Part shown: positions 41,501-50,500 of the stretch, in pieces
Numbering within the stretch: position 1 is the stretch's first letter
Layout of the letters: every line of letters starts with the position of its first letter
Assembly (NCBI RefSeq): GCF_000524195.1
Contig: NW_020170433.1
Span: forward strand, 165,742-229,741
Direction: 5' to 3'
From: Echinococcus granulosus
Taxonomy: Eukaryota > Platyhelminthes > Cestoda > Cyclophyllidea > Taeniidae
Length of the DNA stretch: 64,000 nucleotides
Notes under the pieces: generated by a model
Told to the model about the DNA's origin: nothing
Databases searched by the model: none
The model's input: the letters and a program-made list of their open reading frames with translations, nothing else
Position numbers and translations under genes: made by a program

Positions 41501-44500
41501 AACGGTCATAAAAGGAGTGATCAGAGATGGATAAATTAATAAATAAATAAAAACGTTAACTGAATTGGTAAATGCGGAGAGAAGTACCTTCTCGTTCAGC
41601 TCTTAATGACTCCACTGTGACCAAATCATTATCCTTATAGAACTCATTGATTTCATTGAAAGTGGCAATGTAGCGTTGGACGGACTCAAAGGCCTTGTGA
41701 AGGCTCTGATTTATGCCTCTGATTAGCGCCTGCAGTTCACCGTCTTCGGCAAAAACCATTCGCAACTGCGGTCCCACGTCACACGTCTTCTCCTCATGCT
41801 TGTTGTTGATGAGGGGACGTGAAAAGGCGTCGAAGTAGGTGTCTACCACGAGATTCGTTAGTAACAGCATTGATTCCTAATTAAAAAAAAAATAATTACA
41901 CAACTGCTTAATTTGTGCTGATTTTGTTTACTTTGGAGCCAATTGCTAAAGCTGCATACTTTATTTAAAAGGCTACCATAACGATGTTCAAGTTAAAAAG
42001 GGACTTTGAAGTATTTTACTGTAACAACAAAATAAGATGAGATTAAGAGGATTCTCGTGACACCTCAACGAACGATTCCCTGTATGTTTAATGAAAATAT
42101 GTGTCGATCTCATAATCTCTTTGACTTTACGAAACTGGTTAGGGACCCATGTGATTGCACACGGATCGGGTGGAAGATAAGCAGTTAACAAGATAAACGG
42201 ATTCCATAATCGAGTCACAGTCTAGTCAAGCCGATTGTCCACTTGATTATAAAATTACTTGAAAACGGGTGACGACGTTTGATAACCCCTCAACAAACTG
42301 ATCCTCCGTCGGAATTGAGTTAATTTGGTTCTGTTGTAAAATAAGTTCGCTCAAAAAGAATGGTGGCTGAATGGCATTCTCGGAAGGACCAATTGTCGAG
42401 TCTGGTCCAATCTAAAAGATAAAAGAGTTTCTACCTTATCTCATTAGGGGTTGTTTAAAGTTTTATAGGGTAGGCAAGTTGATGCTGTTCAAAAAGCCCT
42501 TTTAAACATTTTAGTCGGTGATTCGATTACCATGACAATCCATACCTGTTTCGCAACTCGAAAAAAGTTTGTGAATGGCACTTTTATAAAAAATATTTCT
42601 CTATAGGAGGAAGCAGCTAAACCTACCTCTAGCTGCCTTCTTTTTAGCTTATTTTTGCATGCCTAATTGAAATGTGACTGTCTAACGAAAATGCCGAGAA
42701 AAGATGAAAATCTTTACTAAGAGAAAAATCATTGTGAGAATACAAAGGAATGGGATGAAGAAGAAGGAGTAACCGCCTCTCCCCATCCATTCACATATTG
42801 TGAAATCTCTTCATTTTCCTACTGACCGTTTCTGTTATATTTTGATTATTCGCCTGGTTCATGTTCTCAGCCTGAGGGGCTGGCGGAGCCTTCTGCTGAT
42901 CTGTTTTGGCCGATTCTACCACCACCGCCTCTATTTCGCCGTCTTCTGCTTCTATTTCACCACCAGGCTGACTCTCCTCCTCGGGGTGGAGCACGAGGCG
43001 CGCCTCAATGCGCATCGCGTCGATATCACGTGGGCTAGGAGCCGTCGCCACCTCATCCTCAAAGAGCCGATTAATGGCATAGACAGACTTTTTCGTCAGC
43101 AAGTGTAGCGTGTTCATTATCAGGTAATCCACCAGTCGTACGAAACTACAAACGCAGGAGTGAAATATCAGTAAGGTCGGAAGTCGGTGAATCATCAAAC
43201 CGATATGAGGCTAACAATATTAGTTGATCCAGCTGATAGATGACTGTAAATTTGTGATTGAGCACACAACTATCATATCAGGCTGATAAAACTGACCAGG
43301 TAAGACGCCTGCACTTCTTGCGTTTGCGCGCCTGTTGTGTATAGCTCATTTTTCCGGTAGAACTAGCGAACCAATCAGTTTCGGCGCACTGCAGGAGATA
43401 GGAGCTTTTTCCAGCTGGAGCTTCTGGAAATGTGAAGCACTGATCAATCGGATTCCCATTAAAACGTTAAATTTAGTGCATAAAGGAACATAAAGTCTAC
43501 ATTCTTCACCAGGTTCCCGAAAATACTAAGGAATTTATTGATATAAACAACTTCTACTTTTAACCTCGATAGAAGTGACATCGACTATCGCAGATAGCCG
43601 TAGGAATGCTGAAGTTTTAAGTATTTGATTCCATAAACCCAACTTCGAAACTTGATCATTTCAGAGCAAAAGAACATCGACCCTCTGAAGCCTTGTACTC
43701 AATTTAAAAAATCAACTAAACAACGGAAAAGGTGAAAACTGACACAGCAGAACAAAACGAAATGGAACAAACAAATCACGACCCAAAGTTGAAAAGCAGC
43801 ATAATAGAAGGTCTGGAGGGGAGTAAATTACGTATTTTGATCTTCTGGCAACGACGCTCCAGCTTGGTACGATTGTTGCGTACTTGTTTGAGAGCCGTGG
43901 CAATGGGGGCCATTGCGTGGCCCACCAGCGGGTGCTCCACGTCGTAGAGGATGGGCTCCAGTTGGTGGTGCTTTGATGCCAGTTTGCAGGCATCAATCAA
44001 CTCGTCCACATCGTACATGTTCTTGCCTGCATTCCGCGTCCATCAAAAGTTCAAGCAATGGCAATTTGGTGCGGTGGTGACATGCATCTTACAACTGCTC
44101 CTTGAACTCTAGCTCTTTACTTTTGCCTTAATGTGTGAACGAATTCCAATAGGAACTGATAAGTAAAGTGCTACTTAAAATATATTCCAAAGCAATCGGA
44201 TCTAGAAACTGCCTTCCGAACGGAAGCGACCTACCCAAGTTAGCCGGAAGGTCGGCTTCATCCTGCAGATAGTCATCAGGCAGGAATCCATATTCCAGCA
44301 GGGCTGTCCGACAGGCACTACGAACGATTTCCTTGGTGAGACTATGAAACTCTTGCAGTCGCAGGCTGACTTCGCCCAGCTGGACCATCTGGAGGGAGAG
44401 GAACTCCACGAGGGTGGAAGTGCGGCCGCGATCAATGCGACAGAGCGTAGCACCCGAGAGACTGTGGCACATCTCTCGAAGGTTAAGCAAAGCGGGACGC

Positions 44501-46704
44501 AGAGTAGGGTTGGCGATGAAGAGATTTGCCTCAAGAAAGCGCTGGCAGTGAACCATCTGAGCATAGCGTACTACCTTGCGCCAGCGCAGGAACACCTTCC
44601 ACAGACGGAATTGCGCAAACAACGGCAACTGCAAGCAGACAAGCAGAAAACTTAGTGTTCCGTGCGTCAACTCAATCGCTTGTGATAGTACTGGCGCATT
44701 AAACAATATTGAGACCTATTTGTGCATGTGAAAGACATCGGTTAATCATCGCGAAATGGGATACTTGATAGTTAGCAGATAAACACGAAATCCATCCGCT
44801 CTGTTTAAGTCAGTTTCGTGAGAGGTGTTCATGAGGGTTTCAATGAAGAAAGCGTCAATTTGTATTTAAAATACACTAGAAAACAAAATGATACGGTGGA
44901 ATAGTACAAAGATTTTCCCATGACCTGATCAACTGTAGCACTGATTTGCTCACTTTTTGAATAGTACCACAGACGGTCTTACAAGCGACTTTTGACGACG
45001 GATGGCTGATTTACATGCCAGTTCTAAATCACTATTTGTAAGCGAGGCAAATATGACTTAAGTTCGGTTTCAACTGTGCAGCTGTTCGTGAAAGTAAGTA
45101 TTGCAATGTTTTATGTCAGTTTGATCTTGTCAATTAAGGTTACATCAAGAAATTATGATTTTTAAAGGGCTATGCAAGTGTCTACCATTCAGTTTGGGAG
45201 TAAATCTGCAAAAATACTCAAGAAACTGTCGCGATAGATTTGAAATTTAGCTAGAACCGGTGATTTACCATACTCTGAACGTAAGGATTCATTAAGATCG
45301 GGGGCATACCCACAAATCTGGTGTTTCGTGAAATTAAAACGTCTGTTCCTGAAAAACGGTTTTATTTTATCGTTAAAATGTACTTAATTTGAGGTCAAAT
45401 TTGACGCTTAGCTTTGAAGAGGGAAAATTATTGCGTATTATGAAAGGAATGGATTGAGGAGAGCGGCTGCAATAGTTGAACCATTGGTACCATTAAGGTG
45501 GCCAGTAATATCGAAAGGAGAACTCTCTCAAGGAAATATTAGCAGTAGCAACTCGTCATTTCATACCTCAACTATTTGCTTCCAATTTCGCATGTATTAT
45601 ATTATATTCGATTTCAAAGTTTTTCTTACTCTCTTTATTAAAACAGCATTTTAAAAGTACAAGTGGAAAAGGTTTCTCCTTAGAACAATCATTTGAATCG
45701 TAGAAGACGTAAAAATAAATTTTTACAAATAGACTTGTTAGCAGTCCTGAGGACTGACCTTTCGTATATTCAAGAACAGCCTGTATTCACGTTCGAATCG
45801 TTCCAGAGATGTAAGTTCCACCTCATCACCGACAAAGTGGGTGCATCCACTAGTGCTTATGGTGTAGTAATCACGCTTATTGATGTTCTGGTATGATGTG
45901 ACCCTGAACGGTTAGAAAATCTTAATAACTGGGCCTCACTTAAGATTATAGTAGTGGTAATCAATGTGTTTCTTCGGGAGGTTGTGAGTGAGGTAGAAGA
46001 ATGTTATCTCAGGTCTAGTTTTCAAGACATTTATAATTTTAGCAATGTCCGTTTCTCCGTCATAAGAGGCAATTTCTAAAAACCAGTATTAATACCTGAG
46101 GTTCTGTTATTACACAGAAAGCCATCAAGAAGTTGGATTACTCTGATTAAAAGACCTACCATCTCTCAAAATAGACTCAGCGCAAACGCCTATAAAATAG
46201 ATTAAGAAATTATTGAGTAAAGTGAAGCAAACTGAATACCAAATACGTGTTCATTTGGCGCTTTTTCAGTTACCAAGTATCCTCGAGCGCTTCCCATTTG
46301 AACAGCCAACTTATCCTAGGAAATTACTTGGGGAGTACTACTTTTACTTGTTTCGTATCCATATCGTACGGTAGGAGCGAAGCTCTAGAGGATGGTTCAG
46401 CCCGTTCAACTCTGCTTTCCTCAAGATCAAATCTTTTTGTTTTTAGTACATTATATCCCAATTTGGCCTCCCACTTTTCCGCCTCCCTTTTTCGTATGCT
46501 TTCTATGCTATTATATTCCCGATATTCCTTAAGGTTGGTCTTAAACACGTATGAAGAGTAGAATTCCGATTTTACCAGTGGTTCAACAAATGGTTTGGCT
46601 AAAGTCCCCAAATATTTTTGCCTTTCTGTTGGAGGCTTAAAACACAGACGTTTTTCAATTTTCTTAGGTGCATTCATACGTATATTCACATCACGAGACA
46701 CCAT
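9696..46704 (-). CDS. DNAH6: Axonemal dynein heavy chain 6 (DNAH6-type), complete, 54 exons
   Basis: Fifty-four exons join without a phase conflict into 12,894 nt (about 4297 residues; human DNAH6 has about 4160). This is a microtubule minus-end-directed ATPase motor of the single-headed inner-arm class, acting in axonemes of cilia and sperm flagella. Visible order: tail, linker, six AAA modules with P-loops in AAA1 (GPAGTGKTE, about residues 1617-1625), AAA2 (GPTGGGKTT, about 1898), AAA3 (GDTGVGK, about 2244) and AAA4 (GVGGTGK, about 2586), then coiled-coil stalk with microtubule-binding tip, and the C-terminal domain ending [12 protein letters not shown]6 is preferred over other heavy chains because the tail segments ([55 protein letters not shown]) and the [14 protein letters not shown]-terminus match that subfamily. 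The start is the ATG at 46704, with an in-frame TAA nine bases upstream. Exons are itemised in the segment entries. Confidence 0.93.
9803..11540 (-). other. 1.74 kb last intron of DNAH6
   Basis: Lies between the VLSTTG exon (donor GTAAGT) and the terminal exon (acceptor CCCTGCAG). I found no coding block, repeat copy or RNA gene that I could support. Confidence 0.55.
11708..13882 (-). other. 2.2 kb intron 52 of DNAH6, carrying a repeat fragment
   Basis: Donor GTGTGT at 13882 and acceptor CCAAG at 11708-11709. It holds a fragment of the interspersed repeat (13018-13130). A minus-strand ATGGCGGAGGAG followed by GTAAGG near 12457-12467 resembles a short first exon but has no continuation that I could follow. 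Confidence 0.5.
13018..13130 (+). repeat. Interspersed repeat fragment, copy B
   Basis: Starts with CTCTCGGTTTTGGTAACGGG, like the module at 5751, and ends with CTCTTTCGTCTTCAG at 13115, like 60698-60712. The intervening CATATTCTACC block also matches the copy near 60675. Truncated at both ends and located inside a dynein intron. Confidence 0.6.
14103..16999 (-). other. 2.9 kb intron 51 of DNAH6 with unexplained open frames
   Basis: The largest intron of the gene, joining FFFPQG to FLTGTLQN. It contains a 154-codon minus-strand frame (15489-15953) and two shorter minus-strand frames just upstream of it (15960-16163, 16213-16449). It also has an A-rich run at 14321-14333. Confidence 0.55.
15489..15953 (-). 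other. Unrecognised 154-residue ORF inside a dynein intron
   Basis: Starts [17 protein letters not shown] and ends [11 protein letters not shown] before a stop. The middle is arginine- and aspartate-rich ([33 protein letters not shown]). It is the longest open frame in the window that is neither a real exon nor the shadow of one. The hydrophobic first ten residues could act as a signal peptide, but they are short. I recognise no family. It could be an exon of a nested gene, a relic of a mobile element, or chance. Confidence 0.22.
17922..20863 (-). CDS. DNAH6: DNAH6 exons 45-49: AAA5-AAA6 and beyond
   Basis: Exons 20591-20863, 19470-20288, 19089-19329, 18780-18985 and 17922-18161. Hallmarks include [88 protein letters not shown] and [19 protein letters not shown]. 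The NCHLAASWM acceptor is AAG. All match dynein heavy chains at the expected order. Confidence 0.93.
21466..24562 (-). CDS. DNAH6: DNAH6 exons 41-44: stalk, microtubule-binding tip and AAA5
   Basis: Exons 24391-24562, 23435-23679, 22840-23085 and 21466-22453. Exons 41-42 form the first coiled-coil arm (heptad-rich, for example [19 protein letters not shown]). The microtubule-binding segment follows ([19 protein letters not shown], then [19 protein letters not shown]). The returning arm starts at [19 protein letters not shown]. Exon 44 (988 nt) is the largest exon and covers AAA5 through [19 protein letters not shown]. Its [21 protein letters not shown] segment reads [18 protein letters not shown]. 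Confidence 0.92.
24913..26925 (-). CDS. DNAH6: DNAH6 exons 37-40: AAA4 module
   Basis: Exons 26821-26925, 26484-26644, 25524-26043 and 24913-25067. Exon 37 begins [13 protein letters not shown] after an AAG acceptor. AAA4 Walker A is [12 protein letters not shown], followed by [23 protein letters not shown] and the [22 protein letters not shown] block with its sensor region. [20 protein letters not shown] and the [14 protein letters not shown] motif complete the module before the stalk. Confidence 0.93.
27373..29583 (-). CDS. DNAH6: DNAH6 exons 33-36: AAA3 module
   Basis: Exons 29356-29583, 28505-28726, 27882-28331 and 27373-27696. AAA3 Walker A GDTGVGK/T is split by the intron between exons 34 and 35, so residue K closes one exon and T opens the next. 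Walker B is [11 protein letters not shown] and the following [18 protein letters not shown] block is typical. AAA3 is a regulatory nucleotide site in dyneins. Exon 36 carries [12 protein letters not shown] and [16 protein letters not shown], also family hallmarks. Confidence 0.93.
29584..31454 (-). other. 1.87 kb intron 32 of DNAH6, carrying a repeat copy
   Basis: This intron joins IPTVIPQ to VPLARVKTM in phase 0 (donor GTGAGT, acceptor GCCACAG). It contains a plus-strand copy of the interspersed repeat near 30250-30700, including a run of twelve G residues at about 30281-30292. No other gene was recognised. Confidence 0.6.
30250..30700 (+). repeat. Interspersed repeat, copy C, inside DNAH6 intron 32
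   Basis: Contains TTGTCTTCTTTCGACTTCAG at 30266-30285 and then a G-run. The next 120 bases align by eye with 61031-61145 of the right-hand copy, including the shared words TGGTGGCAGCGGA (against TGGTGACAGTGGA) and GGTGGTAAATCTCAG (against TGATGGTAAATCGTAG). Gaps and substitutions are frequent, so the copy is old. Confidence 0.6.
31455..33073 (-). CDS. DNAH6: DNAH6 exons 30-32: AAA2 module
   Basis: Exons 32666-33073, 32183-32434 and 31455-31580. They carry the AAA2 Walker [10 protein letters not shown] and the invariant [19 protein letters not shown] segment. [15 protein letters not shown] follows before [12 protein letters not shown]. Between exons 31 and 32 the frame requires the exon to end at YVK (32183) with a following GCAGGT. 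This makes a GC-AG intron the best explanation; the nearest GT would break the phase. Confidence 0.9.
33478..34970 (-). CDS. DNAH6: DNAH6 exons 26-29: AAA1 module
   Basis: Exons 34684-34970, 34182-34476, 33817-33970 and 33478-33749. They encode [20 protein letters not shown], then the AAA1 Walker [10 protein letters not shown] and Walker B-like CCFDEFNRI. The [18 protein letters not shown] block (sensor I region) and the [18 protein letters not shown] segment follow. AAA1 is the principal ATP-hydrolysing site of dyneins, and all key residues look intact, so the motor should be active. Confidence 0.93.
35762..42411 (-). CDS. DNAH6: DNAH6 exons 10-25: tail and linker
   Basis: Exons: 42259-42411, 41588-41876, 41083-41124, 39832-40136, 39550-39651, 39241-39381, 38949-39077, 38833-38868, 38710-38754, 38596-38631, 38218-38475, 37932-38144, 37431-37643, 36561-36987, 36406-36473, 35762-36031. 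Linker hallmarks are visible: [64 protein letters not shown] and the post-linker segment ending [13 protein letters not shown]. Exons 17-19 (36, 45 and 36 nt) form a run of in-frame microexons of 12, 15 and 12 codons, and exon 12 is 42 nt. The linker is the lever that swings against the AAA ring during the power stroke. Some acceptors here are AAG (exon 23, ATTTTCAAG type) rather than CAG or TAG. Confidence 0.88.
42827..46704 (-). CDS. DNAH6: DNAH6 exons 1-9: N-terminal tail
   Basis: Exons in transcript order: 46348-46704, 46240-46315, 46160-46189, 45940-46075, 45759-45903, 44235-44628, 43832-44026, 43297-43423, 42827-43145. Intron 1 is only 32 nt and exon 3 is a 30-nt microexon. Exons 4-6 and 8-9 align closely with the DNAH6 tail as I remember it. 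Exon 7 (about 65 residues, beginning [18 protein letters not shown]) fits both phases but has no counterpart I can recall. Exon 9 ends in an acidic, Pro- and Gln-rich stretch ([19 protein letters not shown] and onward) that looks like a disordered lineage-specific insertion. The tail binds intermediate or light chains and docks on the axoneme. Confidence 0.85.
44629..45758 (-). other. 1.13 kb intron 5 of DNAH6
   Basis: The donor is AAG/GTCAGT at 45758 and the acceptor CTTGCAG abuts 44628. It joins NIRK to LPLFAQF, as in the family. No gene, repeat copy or RNA signal was recognised inside. Confidence 0.6.
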
Positions 46705-47545
46705 CTCAACGTGTTATTTACTTTAGCACAGGTGGTTGAAATTTTTAATGTTACCGAAGTTATAGTACCAACATAAAATGCTGGGTTAAAAGAAACGGAC
46801 TGAACTTTGTGAACCAACCAAATACTTCAGAATATAAGCAGTTTGCGATATGAAATCAAGTTTGTGTGATAAAATATTTTAAATTCATGTGATGCACACA
46901 GGGTTTACGTGAAGCTATATTTATCAATATTTTCCGATTGAGATTCAAGACGTGAAACATACATTTGTAGAACATGACGTATTACAGCAACTTAATTTAA
47001 ATCAAGATACTACAATTTTTGAAACATTATGCGTTACTAGTTACTTCTCCGCACATTAAAATAAATAACTTTTCAATTTTGTTTACTGTGTTATTGGGAA
47101 AAAAGACATGCCTACTTCCCCAAAACTTAGACTTCTTTACTGTTGTTAAATTTCTGTTCGTAATTGTCAGAATCCAAACCCGTATTATTCCAACATTCTT
47201 CAATACTCAATAAAAGGATTCCACGTGCATACTTTGTTACCCAATCCTCAAATTGCCACTATCTTATGGCCCGGGTCCTCGAATCAAGCCACCTTCCGGC
47301 TGTCAATTTCCCTCTAACAGCCCTCGCCAATGAAAACCCCTCCAAAGTGAGGTGGCCACCCGTACGTAGACCTTCTGCCACGCAATCTTGGCCCGCACGC
47401 AAGCCACCCCAATCGCATGTGAAGTTCATTGCTGACGCCAAAGCTGCCATACATTCCAAGCACCAAGTGATCAAATGTTCAAAGTGGTTGATCAACCGTA
47501 AATTTATTAAAATACAAAATCCCACTGGTGCAAATATGTACTCAT
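46705..47545. other. Intergenic gap between DNAH6 and PPWD1
   Basis: 841 bp, AT-rich. It contains the probable PPWD1 poly(A) signal at 47503-47508 and must contain the dynein promoter or 5'UTR. No TATA box or other promoter element could be assigned. Confidence 0.45.
47503..47508 (-). terminator. Probable PPWD1 polyadenylation signal (AATAAA)
   Basis: TTTATT on the plus strand is AATAAA on the minus strand, starting 38 nt after the PPWD1 stop codon. Spacing and sequence fit a short 3'UTR. Confidence 0.55.
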
Positions 47546-50500
47546 TTAGGCGCCACCTCCAATGTCCTTTACACTGATGCTAATGATGCTTATATCATCC
47601 AGCGGTTTGTCTGTCTTTGGATGCGTTTTGACATTTGATATCTTCTGTACAACCTCCATTCCTTTGATTACGCGACCAAACACCGTGTGTTTGTTGTCCA
47701 GCCATGGCTGAAACAAAGGCAAATAGAGTAAGCAGACGTTCTGCGGCATGACGCCCATTAAGATGGGTGGATGGGCTTACGGTGGGAGCTACGGTAATGA
47801 AGAACTGCGATCCATTCGTATTGGGTCCAGCGTTAGCCATACTGACGGTGTAAGGACGATCGTGCCGCAAACTGGGATGAAATTCGTCCTCAAATTCTCC
47901 GCCCCATATTGACTTGCCGCCAGTGCCCGTACCTGAAATGCAATGAATGTGGAGGATAACCCGCTTCCTACTTCGGCTGAATAAGTGAGCCCATTTTTCT
48001 CCACCTACCAAGAGGACATCCACTCTGGATCATGAAGCCCTTAATTACACGATGGAAGATGTGTCCATTGTAGTAGCCGGCACGAGCGTGTCCTACAAAG
48101 TTCTCTACGGTGCGTGGACACTCACGTGGCCAAAGACGAAGATGAATGTCGCCGATGGAAGTATGGAGGATGGCAGAGCCTGCCAGTCGGAGGGAAGCCG
48201 TAGTTGCAGCTGCCGAATCACGTGAAGCTGCTAGTACCTCCTCCTTTGTCGGCTTCTCATTGAAGACGTCGCGTTCACATGTAGAACCCACGGCCAAGGT
48301 GACACCGCTGTTGTGAAAACAAAATACAGCCAGTCATACTCGTTCTTGTAGTACAGAGTCTGATAAGATTTTCACTGGAAAAAAAGGGATTATAGTCATT
48401 CAAAGATCTGGTAGACTTATGGAAGAAACCTTGGATTGCAACAATTCTTAAAAAGGTAAAGTAAGGGCTAGGACTTAGGGACGAAATGAAAACCAAATAG
48501 GGTGAAAAAAGAAGAAATATATGGAAGTCGTGAGAAAGAGAATGAAATAAATCGAGGAAGGAGGGGAATGAAAGAATGTGAGGAAGGTATAGAGGTAAAA
48601 TGGGAGTTGACATACTCCGATTTGATTTCATGTGGTTCGTGGTTCGTAAAAAGGTAGACGCGGTTCTTCTTGAAGGCGGTGCATACAATGACGGGGTCGC
48701 GGGAGTGCGGATTGGTGGCAGAGGACCCGGTTGCATTACCACCACTGCCACCGGCCCCGGAATCGGCAGGAGGTTCCTCGAGGGCCGCATGCATCTCGAG
48801 GGAGGCGGTAGCGGAGTCCATACCAAGGAGAGCCATCGCAGTGGCGCTCTGCAGCACCGCTGACCGCGCCGGCAGTAGTGCCACCTGCAAGAAACGGAGG
48901 TTCTCTGGGCCCCCCAGGCACCGCACCAGCCGATGGGTCACTAAATTCACCACTCGCACGCCCAAGAGTGTAGTATAGATTAGGAAGTTGCCCGAACTGT
49001 CGAACTCTGAAGATGTAGTACATAAAAACATGACTTTCTGTTCGATGTATTCTAATGGACAATAAAAAGTGCAAATTAATTGGTTAGCGGACAGCGGCCG
49101 AACGGCTGACACCTTTCTTCACTTTTCTTGATTTCCCGTCACCCCAGGCAACGGTGGTCTAATAAATTTACAAACTCCTGAGACATTTCCTTCACTGACC
49201 CAGATTACACATATGGGCTCCATCCGATCGATCCAGCTCCTTCTCCAGGGCCAGTCGACGCCCGAACTCCATGCTAGGCAGCAGCTGCTTCGTCGATTGC
49301 AGCTCAGAGTAGCGCTGTACACTCTCGTCATAGACCAACGAAAGCTTTCCCGTTAGCGTCTTGAAGATGCGAATCTAACAAAGCAGGGATACAGTGCAAG
49401 TGCAAGCAAATACGGAGCAGAAAGTGTAATCGACACAACGAACCTTTCGATCCGCACCGAAGCAAGCGAGCAGGCGACCGCCGTTAGGGGAGAAGGCCAG
49501 ACTGATAGCATGAGTTTTGTCCTTGAGAAGGCAGTAGAAATCGGTGTCCATCTTGGAGGTCCAATGGAGCGCAGCCGGACGCTGGACGGCATCAAAACCG
49601 TGGCGCGGTGTCGACCAAAACTCTAGCATACCCTCTGTGTCGGCACTCACGACTGTCTCCAACGCCGGACAGAACTGCAAAGGAAAACAAGAATAAGCCA
49701 TATTATGCGCGGATAGTTTGAAAGGTGGAAAAGGTGCGCGTGTGTGAACATACAGCAATGGCGATGACGGAACTAGCGTGGAGGTTGTCAAGCTTCTTCA
49801 GAAGTGTGTCCTTTGTGCGAGCGTCATAAATGTGGATGGCGTTGGAGTCACGATCTGCACTGCAATTAAGAAGCAGTGGTGTAAAACATCGGCAAAAAAA
49901 CAGGCAATTCAATTCAATTTCGTGTTCATCACATCCAAGGCGCCGAATTTCCTCAAGCTGCAAGGTTAAAAAATGATGTCGCTCCAGTGCCTCGCTTTGA
50001 CTGTTCCAGACTTCTGTCCACTGGTAAGACCAAAATATCTCGCGCCACATTCAATGAAGAGAAAGCTACTGCAGTGTCATGCAAGGAAGAGCCAGAAGCT
50101 GCTTTTGAAGTGAACGTTCTTCCAATTTTTGGAATGAATTTGCACTTGTATCGAAAGAGCTAGGTGTATATTTGATGTCTATTACAGATATAGATATTTA
50201 TCAGTAAACCGTCACACTAAATTCTTCACTAGGAATCGTGTCTCGTATCAAAATTCGTCACTTTTTTGAACGATGAATGACTAACCGTCAAATCCTTGAC
50301 TTTGGGTAGAACGATGACACTGACTTTCGCCCTATATACAGTCGCAAAGGCGCCCAATCCAACACCCTCAGAAGTTTTTATATCACAAGTGACATTCATC
50401 AGGATAAGCTTCAGCCTGAAAAGTCGTCCTGGATACTAAGAAACCGTAGTGTTACCTCTAAACCTGGTCATGTTTGTCAATTCTGTTTTCTCCTCCAGGG

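Noticed and set aside
41220..41540. Degenerate GGATGA-rich stretch
   Set aside because: Looks like weakly repetitive intronic DNA; the units are too irregular to call a tandem repeat without computation.
48275..48826. 183-codon minus-strand open frame
   Set aside because: An alternative frame over PPWD1 exon 9 and the following intron; the true frame has clear PPWD1 homology.
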